Source: Vibrio lentus (GTDB lineage: Bacteria; Pseudomonadota; Gammaproteobacteria; Enterobacterales; Vibrionaceae). From it: a stretch of 64,000 nucleotides of DNA. How positions within the stretch are numbered: position 1 is the first letter of the stretch; every line of letters starts with the position of its first letter. Shown piece by piece: positions 35,329-43,789 of the stretch. The notes under the pieces are model-generated. The model saw only the letters and a list, made by a program, of their open reading frames with translations, ran no database searches and was not told the origin of the DNA. Where the stretch lies: the NCBI RefSeq assembly GCF_002875945.1, contig NZ_MCZK01000158.1:88587-152586 (forward strand), read 5' to 3'. The position numbers and the translations under genes were made by a program.

Positions 35329-36909
35329 ATGTCTTTCCAACAAGAAGTGAGCAAACGTAGAACGTTTGCAATTATCTCTCACCCGGATGCGGGTAAAACC
35401 ACGATTACTGAAAAAGTTCTTTTATTCGGAAACGCGATTCAAAAAGCGGGTACCGTAAAAGGCCGTGGCTCTAACCAGCACGCTAAATCTGACTGGATGG
35501 AGATGGAAAAAGAACGTGGTATCTCGGTAACTACGTCGGTAATGCAATTCCCATACAACGATTGCTTAGTAAACCTACTCGATACTCCAGGACACGAAGA
35601 TTTCTCGGAAGATACGTACCGTACACTAACTGCGGTTGACTCTTGTTTGATGGTTATCGATGCTGCTAAAGGTGTCGAGGATCGTACTCGTAAACTGATG
35701 GAAGTAACGCGTCTACGTGATACACCAATCGTAACGTTTATGAACAAACTTGACCGTGATGTTCGTGACCCAATGGAAGTGCTAGATGAAGTGGAAAGCG
35801 AGCTAGGTATGGCTTGTGCTCCAATCTCTTGGCCTATCGGTTGTGGTAAAGAGTTTAAAGGCGTTTACCACATTCACCGTGATGAAACGATCTTGTATGA
35901 ATCTGGCCACGGCCATGAGATCCAAGAAGTTCGCATCATCAAAGGTCTGGATAACCCTGAGCTAGACGAAGCTGTTGGTGAAGATCTGGCGAGCAGCGTT
36001 CGTGAAGAGCTTGAATTGGTTATTGGCGCATGTCCTGAGTTTGATCACGAACTGTTCCTTGCTGGCGAGTTGACTCCGGTTTACTTCGGTACTGCATTGG
36101 GTAACTTCGGTGTTGACCACATGCTTGACGGCCTAACTCGATGGGCTCCAGCACCTCAAACGCGTCAAGCGAATGAGCGTGATGTTGAAGCGACTGAAGA
36201 GAAGTTCTCTGGTTTCGTCTTTAAGATCCAAGCAAACATGGATCCAAAACACCGTGACCGTATCGCATTCATGCGTATCGTATCGGGTACTTACGACCAA
36301 GGTATGAAGATGAACCATGTTCGTACTGGTAAGAACGTGAGCATCTCAGATGCGGTAACCTTCATGGCGGGTGACCGTGCGCGTGCTGAAAAAGCATACG
36401 CGGGTGACATCATTGGTCTACATAACCACGGCACAATCCAGATTGGCGATACCTTTACTCAAGGCGAAAGCTTGAAGTTCGCAGGTATTCCAAACTTTGC
36501 GCCTGAGCTATTCCGTCGTATCCGTTTGCGCGATCCACTGAAGCAAAAGCAACTTCTAAAAGGCTTAGTTCAGCTTTCTGAAGAGGGTGCGGTTCAAGTA
36601 TTCCGTCCTTTGCAAAATAACGATCTGATCGTTGGTGCCGTTGGTGTACTTCAGTTTGATGTGGTTGTAGCGCGCTTGAAAGCGGAATACAACGTTGAAG
36701 CGATTTACGAAGGTGTGAACGTTGCAACAGCACGTTGGGTTGAATGTGATGATGCTAAGAAACTAGAAGAGTTCAAACGTAAGAGCCAAGCTAACCTAGC
36801 GTTAGATGGCGGTGATAACTTGTCTTACATTGCACCAACCATGGTGAATTTGAACCTAGCTTCTGAACGTTTCCCAGAAGTTCAATTCCGAGCGACGCGC
36901 GAGCACTAA
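35329..36909 (+). CDS. prfC: Peptide chain release factor 3
   Basis: 526-residue translational GTPase that recycles RF1/RF2 after termination. G1 HPDAGKTTITEK (about 17-28), G3 DTPGHEDFSEDTY, G4 NKLDRD; domains II and III follow. Length and C-terminus (FRATREH) match the family. Monocistronic, between a leader hairpin and its own terminator. Confidence 0.97.
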   Translation: MSFQQEVSKRRTFAIISHPDAGKTTITEKVLLFGNAIQKAGTVKGRGSNQHAKSDWMEMEKERGISVTTSVMQFPYNDCLVNLLDTPGHEDFSEDTYRTLTAVDSCLMVIDAAKGVEDRTRKLMEVTRLRDTPIVTFMNKLDRDVRDPMEVLDEVESELGMACAPISWPIGCGKEFKGVYHIHRDETILYESGHGHEIQEVRIIKGLDNPELDEAVGEDLASSVREELELVIGACPEFDHELFLAGELTPVYFGTALGNFGVDHMLDGLTRWAPAPQTRQANERDVEATEEKFSGFVFKIQANMDPKHRDRIAFMRIVSGTYDQGMKMNHVRTGKNVSISDAVTFMAGDRARAEKAYAGDIIGLHNHGTIQIGDTFTQGESLKFAGIPNFAPELFRRIRLRDPLKQKQLLKGLVQLSEEGAVQVFRPLQNNDLIVGAVGVLQFDVVVARLKAEYNVEAIYEGVNVATARWVECDDAKKLEEFKRKSQANLALDGGDNLSYIAPTMVNLNLASERFPEVQFRATREH

Positions 36910-36945
36910 TAGCAACAGTTTCACATAACACTGTTGGATAATATT

Positions 36946-36979
36946 AAAGCCGAATTGCTTCTAGCATTCGGCTTTTTTG
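36946..36979 (+). terminator. Terminator of prfC
   Basis: AAAGCCGAATTGC-TTCTA-GCATTCGGCTTTTTT, an imperfect stem with one bulge. Confidence 0.88.
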
Positions 36980-37015
36980 TTACACTAAGAGAACACCGTT
37001 TTGATGGAGTAAAGC

Positions 37016-37846
37016 GTGTTTGACCTCAACTTAGTAAAGCCATTCCTATCTGTATATCAACAAAGATCGATAACAAAAGCTGCTGAATCGTTAGAGCTCA
37101 CTCAACCTGCAGTAAGTGCTGCTATCAAGAGATTTGAAGTGGTCGTAGGTTATGCTTTATTTGTCAGAGTGGGTCGCTCAATAGAACCAACCTCGATGGC
37201 GCACAAATTAGCAGGCCAACTGTCAAGTGCGTTAGAGTTAATGGAAGGTGCTGTATCTAGGAAGCGAGACTTTACGGTTTACATCCCTGCTAACCTTCTC
37301 CACAAACTGCCTATGCTCAATGGCGTTCAATTAGTTGAATCCCCCATATCTGTCGATCATATAATTGAAGATATTCGATTGAATCGGGTCGACCTAGTTG
37401 TGGATACTGGTTTACCAAAGCAGGCAAGTCTAGAGTCTGAATTTGCGACTACTGACAGGCTTCTTCTTATGAGTGACCCTGAAGTGAGTAAATTTGGTGA
37501 ACGAATTTCCATGGAAGAGTTTCTTGCAGCACGGCATGTAACCTTGAAGCTACTGCGACAAGATACTCAAATTGTCGACTTCCTTTCTGAAAAGAGCTTT
37601 ACTCGTGATGTGGCGATTGAGGTCAGGAATCTGACTAACTTAATGTTAGCGGTAAAAGGAACCGACTATATTGCTGCCGTCCCTGTAAGTATGCTCCATT
37701 TTGCAAAAGCGCTCGGGTTACAAATTCACGAGCCCCCATTCTCAATGCGTCCGGTGGAGTTTGAGCTTGTTTACCACAAAAAGTATCAAACTAATGGGCA
37801 GCATCAGGAACTACGCGAGATGATCAAAGAGTTACTCAATAACTAA
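37016..37846 (+). CDS. LysR-family transcriptional regulator
   Basis: 276-residue regulator with an N-terminal HTH (SITKAAESLELTQPAVSAAIKRFE, about residues 17-40) and a C-terminal substrate-binding-like domain. The start is GTG with GGAG seven bases upstream. Target and effector unknown. Its stop overlaps that of the convergent outer-membrane protein gene by four bases, so read-through of either would give antisense RNA to the other. Confidence 0.85.
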   Translation: MFDLNLVKPFLSVYQQRSITKAAESLELTQPAVSAAIKRFEVVVGYALFVRVGRSIEPTSMAHKLAGQLSSALELMEGAVSRKRDFTVYIPANLLHKLPMLNGVQLVESPISVDHIIEDIRLNRVDLVVDTGLPKQASLESEFATTDRLLLMSDPEVSKFGERISMEEFLAARHVTLKLLRQDTQIVDFLSEKSFTRDVAIEVRNLTNLMLAVKGTDYIAAVPVSMLHFAKALGLQIHEPPFSMRPVEFELVYHKKYQTNGQHQELREMIKELLNN

Positions 37847-38556
37847 AAGTCGAAAGATAATCCGAATTCAACATAGTTATCGGCCTCTGGGCGTAAGGTA
37901 TAAGTCACAGAAGGCTTGATGTATTTGAGGTTAAAGAAAATTGCTACTTCATGGTATTGGATATTGGTTCTAGCTTCATTTCTGATATGCCCAGAGTCGG
38001 AAGTAATATCGTCATTAATGTAAAAGTCTTGAGTATCTTTTTTGAATCCGATTTCTTGGTTAAATTTGTAAAGAAAGTCAGCATATTTTATTGGACTCCA
38101 TAGAGCACCGACACTGTAATCAAATGTGTCAGATACTTTGTATTCCAGACATAGGTTTGGAAGGCAAGCATCGAAATCTCTATCCATATAGTTGTAGTTA
38201 ATGTCGCCGATCAGTGTCCATTGTTCATGGATTAGCTTCGCGGCAAAGATTCCCGTTGTGATTTCATGCTCACTGACTTTTACCGTATTTTCAGTGTAGT
38301 ACGTATTCCCTTGCCAGAAAGAGTAGCCAACACCGGCTTGCCAGTATTCTTGAGTATCAACTTCTCCAAAAACACGCAACTTATCATTGATTTGATAATT
38401 TATATCAAGAGTGGCAACCGTTTTTTCGTTGTCTGGATTTTGAGATAAGCTGACGGAAAAAATATCCGTAAAACGCTCAATAGATTCAACAAGGGTGTCA
38501 TTTGCAGATGAGTAAAAAGGGAAGGTTGAAGCAAGTATTAATAGAAGGCGTTTCAT
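37843..38556 (-). CDS. Putative small outer-membrane beta-barrel protein
   Basis: 237 residues with a signal peptide (MKRLLLILASTFPFYSSA) and alternating short amphipathic strands typical of a barrel of roughly 10-12 strands, ending VEFGLSFDF with the terminal Phe of barrel proteins. Two cysteines lie close together (DACLPNLC), perhaps a disulfide in a loop. I do not recognise the family. ATG 38556 is used; a TTG two codons earlier is in frame. It may share a transcript with the secreted protein gene upstream, but a terminator lies between them. Confidence 0.6.
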   Translation of the reverse strand: MKRLLLILASTFPFYSSANDTLVESIERFTDIFSVSLSQNPDNEKTVATLDINYQINDKLRVFGEVDTQEYWQAGVGYSFWQGNTYYTENTVKVSEHEITTGIFAAKLIHEQWTLIGDINYNYMDRDFDACLPNLCLEYKVSDTFDYSVGALWSPIKYADFLYKFNQEIGFKKDTQDFYINDDITSDSGHIRNEARTNIQYHEVAIFFNLKYIKPSVTYTLRPEADNYVEFGLSFDF

Positions 38557-38591
38557 ATTCAAATCCCGAATCGCTTTCCTTAGCTAGTGAG

Positions 38592-38630
38592 TAAAAACAC
38601 CCGATAATAGGAGTAACTATTATCGGGTGA
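38592..38630 (-). terminator. Terminator of the repeat-protein gene (minus strand)
   Basis: CACCCGATAATAG/CTATTATCGGGTG, a 13-bp perfect stem with a 6-base loop; on the minus strand it is followed by TTTTT. Confidence 0.88.
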
Positions 38631-38653
38631 GCTGGTTTAACCTAGGCTAGTTA

Positions 38654-39805
38654 TTAGCCACGTAAACGCTGTTGAATCGCTGATTTCGCTTTCTGTAACT
38701 TAGTTGGGTCGATAGATTGAAGTTTGTTACGGTCGATGTTTGAACCATCAAACACATGGTCGTGATTCTTTGTTTGAATACGTACACCGTCGTCTATTTT
38801 TGAAACAGTCGCAACCCATTGACCGTTGGCTTTAACTAAAGAAAATTGGTCAGAAGTAACATCTCCTTCTACACGCAGTAGCGTTTTCTTAAAGTCTCCG
38901 TTACCGATGAATACGAGTTCGTCATCTTTACGTTGAACAGTACCTACCCATTCGCTGGTGTTTTCGTCGATAACGTGGATTTCGCCGTTAATGATCTTAA
39001 CTGTGAGAGCTCGCTCTTCCATCTCGGGACGGTCTTCACCGAATTCAGGAGACCAACGTGGAGTATCATCAAAGTCCATGTCTGGATGCTCAGGAGATGC
39101 CGGTAGGCTAGGACGCAAGCTATCAACTACAATAGTTCCGTTGCTTCCCGTGATCTCAAAGCCACTATCCACACGCTCAACAGTTGCTAACCACTCGCCA
39201 TTACCTTTAACGATGGCTGCAGTGCCGCTAGATTCTAGGTCACCCTCAACTTTTACTAGAATTTTTTCGAAGTCGCCGTTGCCACGGAAAATGATTTCAC
39301 CATCTTTGCGTTGAACAGTGCCTACCCACTCGCTGGTGTTTGCGTCGATAACGTGTATTTCGCCGTTAATGATCGTAACTGTAAGATCACGCTCTCCCAT
39401 CTCGGGGCGGTCTTCACCAAACTCTGGAGCCCAGCGTGGAGTAACGTCTACTTCTACGTCTGGGTTTTGTGGGAGATAATCCGTACCATTATCGCTATTT
39501 GAACTAGATGAAGTGTTCAAGAGCCCCGCTACCAATGTTGCCGAAGCAGCACCAACAGCAGCCCAGGTACCGTTTGATTGTTTTTCATAGGCTACGTCAT
39601 CTAATGTTGCCGTAGTGCCTGGCGTTGCATTTGCGTATTGTTCGTTTAACTTATACTGAACAGAAGCATCAACAGCTTTCATTTGTCCATCAATAAGCTG
39701 AAGTGTTTGTTGGTTGGCTCGAACAACGTCAACTTGGGAAGCTGTAGCAAAAGTGGGTGCAGCTAACACGCCAGAAATTGTAATGGCTAAGAGTGATGCT
39801 TTCAT
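38654..39805 (-). CDS. Secreted protein with two tandem modules of about 100 residues, unknown function
   Basis: 383 residues. Signal peptide (cleavage near TFATA, residue 22), a middle segment with small hydrophobic residues (WAAVGAASATLVAGLL, about 81-96), a Ser/Asn-rich linker, then two similar modules starting TPRW at residues 122 and 248. Each contains RPEM.ER.LTV, INGEIHVID, TSEWVGTVQRKD, GNGDF.K and a W.ATV motif, suggesting repeated beta-strand units. The C-terminus is basic and helical (KAKSAIQQRLRG). No cysteine, lipobox or enzyme motif is seen. The duplication period is 126 codons. Family not recognised; I predict periplasmic or surface location only. Confidence 0.7.
   Translation of the reverse strand: MKASLLAITISGVLAAPTFATASQVDVVRANQQTLQLIDGQMKAVDASVQYKLNEQYANATPGTTATLDDVAYEKQSNGTWAAVGAASATLVAGLLNTSSSSNSDNGTDYLPQNPDVEVDVTPRWAPEFGEDRPEMGERDLTVTIINGEIHVIDANTSEWVGTVQRKDGEIIFRGNGDFEKILVKVEGDLESSGTAAIVKGNGEWLATVERVDSGFEITGSNGTIVVDSLRPSLPASPEHPDMDFDDTPRWSPEFGEDRPEMEERALTVKIINGEIHVIDENTSEWVGTVQRKDDELVFIGNGDFKKTLLRVEGDVTSDQFSLVKANGQWVATVSKIDDGVRIQTKNHDHVFDGSNIDRNKLQSIDPTKLQKAKSAIQQRLRG
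38937..39444 (-). repeat. Direct DNA repeat inside the secreted protein gene
   Basis: Bases 38937-39066 and 39315-39444 are nearly the same (roughly nine in ten positions by eye), offset by exactly 378 bases. The most conserved part encodes INGEIHVID..TSEWVGTVQRKD. The high DNA identity points to a recent duplication or gene conversion. Confidence 0.8.
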
Positions 39806-40084
39806 AATGTAGGATCTCGTTATTGAATGGAGCGTCTTGCTATCAATGCCTCCTTGGCAGGTGCATCTATTATTCGTTCTTATGAGATTTTCAACAATAT
39901 AGCCAGCTAGTGTTGATGTATAAATCTTATTTATGAATTTATCTTTTACGGGGCAATTATTGAACTAAGTTATTATTTGTATGTGTAGTATTGTTGTTTT
40001 TATTTATGGTTTTGCTCTCTAGAGGTTTGTGTGGGTATAGGCGAATTAGAGTGTGTTATTTGAATTCAGAGGCTTGAGGTAAGT

Positions 40085-40240
40085 ATGTTCAGTTGGATAA
40101 AAGCTTGGATTAAGAAATACGATAAGTGGTGCGAAGAGCTTGGCTTAACGCCTGAAAATAAGCGCAGTTGTGTGGCTTATCGGCGTGATCCTCAAGGACA
40201 ACAAGCAGAGAGTAGGAAAGATGACACCAGAATTAAGTGA
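40085..40240 (+). CDS. Small DUF5363-like protein
   Basis: A 51-residue frame beginning MFSWIKAWIKKYDKWCEELG and containing LTPENKRSCVAYRRDP. It resembles from memory the DUF5363 family of short Trp/Cys-containing proteins found beside TatD-type genes in Vibrio and Haemophilus. GAGGTAAGT lies before the ATG. It overlaps the tatD-like start by 20 bases, so the two are probably translated together. Function unknown. Confidence 0.7.
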   Translation: MFSWIKAWIKKYDKWCEELGLTPENKRSCVAYRRDPQGQQAESRKDDTRIK

Positions 40241-41015
40241 TTTTCCGCTATTTGATACCCATTGCCACGCGGACTTTGATGCCTTTGAGCAAGGTATTGA
40301 TGGTTACCTAAAAGAGGCGAAACAAGCGCAAGTCGAGAAGCTTCTTATTCCTTCTATTGGCCAGAGTAACTGGGGGAAGCTTGATGAAATCGCTCAATCT
40401 CACCCCAATATTTACTACGCATTAGGCTTTCACCCGTACTTTTTAGAGCAAGCGGAGGATGAGCAATTCTCGGAACTTCACCAATTACTCTCTTCAAGGA
40501 CGAGCCAATGTGTTGCGATAGGAGAGTGCGGATTAGACTTTTCTGTTGATGTAGATAGAGACAAGCAAGAGCGTTTTTTTATCCAACAAATGGAACTCGC
40601 GAAGGCATTTGAACTGCCGTTAATCATCCATGAAAGGAAGTCATACAACCGACTTATTGAGCTAATAAAGCAGCACAAATTCACTTTGGGTGGCGTGATT
40701 CACGGCTTTTCGGGGAGTGAGCAGCAAGCTTTGGTGTGGATCAAGCTCGGTTTCTATATTGGGGTCGGTGGAACGATAACTTACCCAAGAGCGCAAAAAA
40801 CGCGCACAACCATCGCTAAATTGCCCCTTGAATGCTTGGTGTTGGAAACGGATGCTCCCGACATGCCTGTGTACGGGAACCAAGGAAATGTTAATCATTC
40901 CAAATATTTAGTTACGATATTAAATGAACTTATTCTGCTTAGAAATGAGACAAAGCAATCGGTTGCAGCGCAAATATGGCAAAATAGCCATCGCGCATTC
41001 GGTATATGTGAATAA
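40221..41015 (+). CDS. TatD-family metal-dependent hydrolase (YjjV-like)
   Basis: 264-residue TIM-barrel amidohydrolase, predicted cytosolic 3'-5' DNase or other phosphoesterase. Metal-binding signature FDTHCHADFDAF (residues about 8-19), the catalytic Glu in AIGECGLDFS, the H in LIIHERKS, GVIHGFSG, and ETDAPDMP at about 215. AGGA lies before ATG 40221; the frame extends upstream in the preceding small gene. By order and sequence it is closest to YjjV. Confidence 0.9.
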   Translation: MTPELSDFPLFDTHCHADFDAFEQGIDGYLKEAKQAQVEKLLIPSIGQSNWGKLDEIAQSHPNIYYALGFHPYFLEQAEDEQFSELHQLLSSRTSQCVAIGECGLDFSVDVDRDKQERFFIQQMELAKAFELPLIIHERKSYNRLIELIKQHKFTLGGVIHGFSGSEQQALVWIKLGFYIGVGGTITYPRAQKTRTTIAKLPLECLVLETDAPDMPVYGNQGNVNHSKYLVTILNELILLRNETKQSVAAQIWQNSHRAFGICE

Positions 41016-41059
41016 AATCGAAGGTTTTTGTTTATCGTTTGCGTAAATTGCATTGAGCT

Positions 41060-41075
41060 TGTGATTTAGCTCACA
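41060..41075. promoter_or_regulatory. Consensus CRP site (distal) upstream of nupC
   Basis: TGTGA-TTTAGC-TCACA, a perfect match to the CRP consensus halves. Centred at 41067.5, about 93 bases before the start site expected from the TATAAT at 41149-41154. Confidence 0.88.
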
Positions 41076-41111
41076 TTTGCGTGTAAATGGTACATGAATC
41101 TTGTACGAAAG

Positions 41112-41154
41112 TGTGAGGATGGCATTACTTTATTAGTGGTCGCATGAGTATAAT
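41112..41154 (+). promoter_or_regulatory. Weak proximal CRP half-site and -10 element of nupC
   Basis: TGTGA-GGATGG-CATTA (41112-41127) has one perfect CRP half. Its centre is exactly 52 bases from the distal site and about 41 bases before the predicted start set by TATAAT (41149-41154). This spacing equals the two-CRP arrangement of E. coli deoP2, where CytR binds between the CRP dimers. The -35 is poor, as expected of an activator-dependent promoter. Confidence 0.6.
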
Positions 41155-41219
41155 TGCCTCCGCTTTATAGCCCCATTTTGTAACACGCCAATAAATAACT
41201 AATAAGGAAGTCATAAACT

Positions 41220-42482
41220 ATGAGCCTGTTTATGAGCCTCGTCGGAATGGTTGCACTGATTGCAATCGCAGTACTACTATCTGACAACCGCAAAGCTATT
41301 AATCTAAGAACAGTGGGTGGCGCTTTCGCTATCCAATTCGCACTTGGTGCATTCGTACTTTACATCCCTTGGGGTCGTGATCTACTTGCAGGTTTCTCTG
41401 CTGGTGTAGCAAACGTGATCGACTACGGTAAAGACGGTACTGGTTTCCTATTCGGCAGCCTAGTTAACTTCTCAGTTGACGGTATCGGTTTCATCTTTGC
41501 TTTCCAAGTACTACCAACTCTGATTTTCTTCTCTGCACTTATCTCTGTACTTTACTACATTGGTGTAATGCAAATTGTAATCAAAGTTCTTGGTGGTGGT
41601 CTTCAGAAAGCTCTAGGTACTTCTCGCGCCGAGTCTATGTCTGCAGCAGCAAACATTTTCGTTGGTCAAACAGAAGCACCTCTAGTTGTTCGTCCTTTTG
41701 TTCCTAAAATGACTAACTCTGAACTATTCGCAGTAATGTGTGGTGGTTTGGCTTCTGTAGCTGGTGGTGTACTAGCAGGTTACGCATCTATGGGTGTACC
41801 TCTAGAGTACCTAGTTGCAGCGTCATTCATGGCAGCACCTGGTGGTCTACTATTCGCTAAAATCATCAAGCCTGAAACAGATACGCCAGACGATAACATC
41901 GCTGACGAAATGGACGGTGGCGATGACAAACCAGCTAACGTTATCGACGCAGCAGCAGGTGGCGCATCAGTTGGTCTACAACTAGCTCTTAACGTTGGTG
42001 CAATGCTACTAGCATTCATCGGTCTAATTGCTCTAATCAACGGTATCCTTGGTGGCATCGGTGGTTGGTTCGGTATGGAACACCTAACTCTAGAACTTCT
42101 TCTAGGTTGGATCTTCGCACCGCTAGCATTCATCATTGGTGTTCCATGGGAAGAAGCAACTATCGCTGGTTCTTTCATTGGTCAGAAGACAGTTGTTAAC
42201 GAATTCGTTGCATACCTAAACTTCGTACCATACATCGGTGAGAACGCTCAAATCGTTGAAGCGACTGGCCAAGTAATGTCTGTTAAGACTCAAGCAATTA
42301 TCTCGTTCGCTCTATGTGGTTTCGCAAACCTTTCTTCAATTGCGATTCTTCTAGGTGGTCTAGGTGGTATTGCACCAAGCCGTCGCCACGACATCGCTCG
42401 TATGGGTGTTAAAGCGGTTATTGCTGGTACTCTATCTAACCTGATGGCAGCAACAATTGCTGGCTTCTTCCTGTCTTTCTAA
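41220..42482 (+). CDS. nupC: Concentrative nucleoside transporter, NupC family
   Basis: 420-residue inner-membrane CNT-family symporter that imports nucleosides with H+ or Na+. N-terminal TM segments, the conserved GQTEAPL motif (about residue 154) and the NEFVAY motif (about 331) that line the nucleoside and cation site are present. An acidic cytosolic loop (ETDTPDDNIADEMDGGDDK) lies in the middle. Heads the nucleoside cluster; the deo genes that consume its cargo follow after a terminator. Confidence 0.95.
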   Translation: MSLFMSLVGMVALIAIAVLLSDNRKAINLRTVGGAFAIQFALGAFVLYIPWGRDLLAGFSAGVANVIDYGKDGTGFLFGSLVNFSVDGIGFIFAFQVLPTLIFFSALISVLYYIGVMQIVIKVLGGGLQKALGTSRAESMSAAANIFVGQTEAPLVVRPFVPKMTNSELFAVMCGGLASVAGGVLAGYASMGVPLEYLVAASFMAAPGGLLFAKIIKPETDTPDDNIADEMDGGDDKPANVIDAAAGGASVGLQLALNVGAMLLAFIGLIALINGILGGIGGWFGMEHLTLELLLGWIFAPLAFIIGVPWEEATIAGSFIGQKTVVNEFVAYLNFVPYIGENAQIVEATGQVMSVKTQAIISFALCGFANLSSIAILLGGLGGIAPSRRHDIARMGVKAVIAGTLSNLMAATIAGFFLSF

Positions 42483-42518
42483 TTAGTTAGAAATCGATAT
42501 ATAGACGCCATAATAATA

Positions 42519-42555
42519 TCGCCCCGTAGCAAGAAATTGCTGCGGGGCTTTTTTG
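42519..42555 (+). terminator. Terminator of nupC
   Basis: GCCCCGTAGCAA-GAAA-TTGCTGCGGGGC followed by TTTTTTG; one mismatch in a 12-bp stem. Confidence 0.92.
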
Positions 42556-42580
42556 TTTTTAGGCCCCGTGATTTTTACAA

Positions 42581-42598
42581 GAGCATGGACATATGCTC
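42581..42598. promoter_or_regulatory. Inverted repeat upstream of the deoC promoter
   Basis: GAGCAT-GGACAT-ATGCTC, six-base arms spaced by six. It lies about 85 bases before the probable -10 and could be a regulator site. A second, shorter palindrome CAAAC-C-GTTTG is at 42636-42646. I cannot assign either to CytR or DeoR. Confidence 0.4.
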
Positions 42599-42682
42599 GA
42601 AGTCGAAAATGGGTCTAGAATGTTTTTTTGAGATACAAACCGTTTGCGTTCTAAGGAGCACTACAATTTATTGATGGATACC

Positions 42683-43003
42683 TATAATGTATAAGCTTAA
42701 GGGATAGGATGTCTCTTGTTGGCAAGAAAGTAACCGCTTGGATTTATCTAAAGGTTATTCTTCTGGGATTTAGCCAAACTTAGCGATACGCTATAGATGT
42801 TAGACACAACATGACTGATTTGTTGTGCCATAGACCAAACTGGTACTGTGCGGTGACAAGGATTGCAATTGGTAGCGAAAGTTATCAAGTCTTCAGGGAA
42901 CCAAGTCCGTTCATTTGTGGCTACTGAGCATTACTAAATATCCATCTATACTGGATGGAAGGCGAAGTAGTTAACTATTTGAATATATTGATCGGAGATA
43001 GAA
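42683..43003 (+). promoter_or_regulatory. Probable deoC promoter and structured leader of about 300 nt
   Basis: A consensus TATAAT (42683-42688) is followed by about 315 bases with no gene before the deoC ATG. The stretch holds several hairpins: CTTG-TTGG-CAAG, TAGCG-ATA-CGCTA (42781-42793), CACAACA/TGTTGTG (42805-42827) and TCCATC/GATGGA (42941-42959). No intrinsic terminator with a T run is seen, so any control would act through translation, Rho, or as a separate RNA. I do not recognise a known riboswitch. Confidence 0.45.
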
Positions 43004-43780
43004 ATGAGCGATTTAAAAGCAGCAGCTCTACGTGCACTTAAACTTATGGACCTAACGACGCTAAATGACGACGATACTACTGAGAAAGTAGTGGCGCTTT
43101 GTCATGACGCGAAGACTGCAGTTGGCAACACCGCTGCAATCTGTATTTACCCTCGCTTTATCCCAGCAGCTAAGAAAGCGTTGCGTGAGCAAGGTACTCC
43201 AGAAGTACGCATTGCGACTGTAACTAACTTCCCTCATGGTAATGACGACATCGAAATTGCTGTTGCAGAAACAAAAGCAGCGGTAGCGTACGGCGCAGAC
43301 GAAGTTGACGTAGTATTCCCATACCGTGCTCTTATTGCTGGCAACGAAGAAGTTGGCTTTGAGCTAGTTAAACAATGTAAAGCAGCTTGTGGTGATATCA
43401 CGCTTAAAGTGATCATCGAAACAGGTGAGCTTAAAGAAGAAGCACTGATCAAGAAAGCTTCTCAAATCTGTATCGAAGCGGGTGCAGATTTCATCAAAAC
43501 TTCAACAGGTAAAGTGCCAGTAAACGCGACTCCTGAGTTCGCGCGCATGATGCTTGAAGTTATTCGTGACATGGGCGTTGCTAAAACAGTTGGTTTCAAA
43601 CCAGCTGGTGGCGTTCGTACAGCTGAAGATGCTCAAGCTTACCTAGCAATGGCAGATGAGCTACTAGGCGCTGAGTGGGCAGACAACATGCACTACCGTT
43701 TTGGTGCTTCAAGCCTACTGACTAACCTTCTTAATACATTAGAAGTGACAGACGAAACTGCTGATCCAGCAGCATACTAA
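43004..43780 (+). CDS. deoC: Deoxyribose-phosphate aldolase
   Basis: 258-residue class I aldolase that splits 2-deoxyribose-5-P into glyceraldehyde-3-P and acetaldehyde. The Schiff-base lysine lies in FIKTSTGK (about residues 165-172) with a second catalytic Lys in VGFKPAGGVRT. Length matches E. coli DeoC. RBS GGAGAT lies before the ATG. First gene of the deo set. Confidence 0.97.
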   Translation: MSDLKAAALRALKLMDLTTLNDDDTTEKVVALCHDAKTAVGNTAAICIYPRFIPAAKKALREQGTPEVRIATVTNFPHGNDDIEIAVAETKAAVAYGADEVDVVFPYRALIAGNEEVGFELVKQCKAACGDITLKVIIETGELKEEALIKKASQICIEAGADFIKTSTGKVPVNATPEFARMMLEVIRDMGVAKTVGFKPAGGVRTAEDAQAYLAMADELLGAEWADNMHYRFGASSLLTNLLNTLEVTDETADPAAY

Positions 43781-43789
43781 TTTACTCGT

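Noticed and set aside
42483..42520. GTTAGAA near the nupC stop considered as a DeoR operator
   Set aside because: Only one half-site of the E. coli DeoR operator is visible and it lies upstream of the nupC terminator, far from the deoC promoter.
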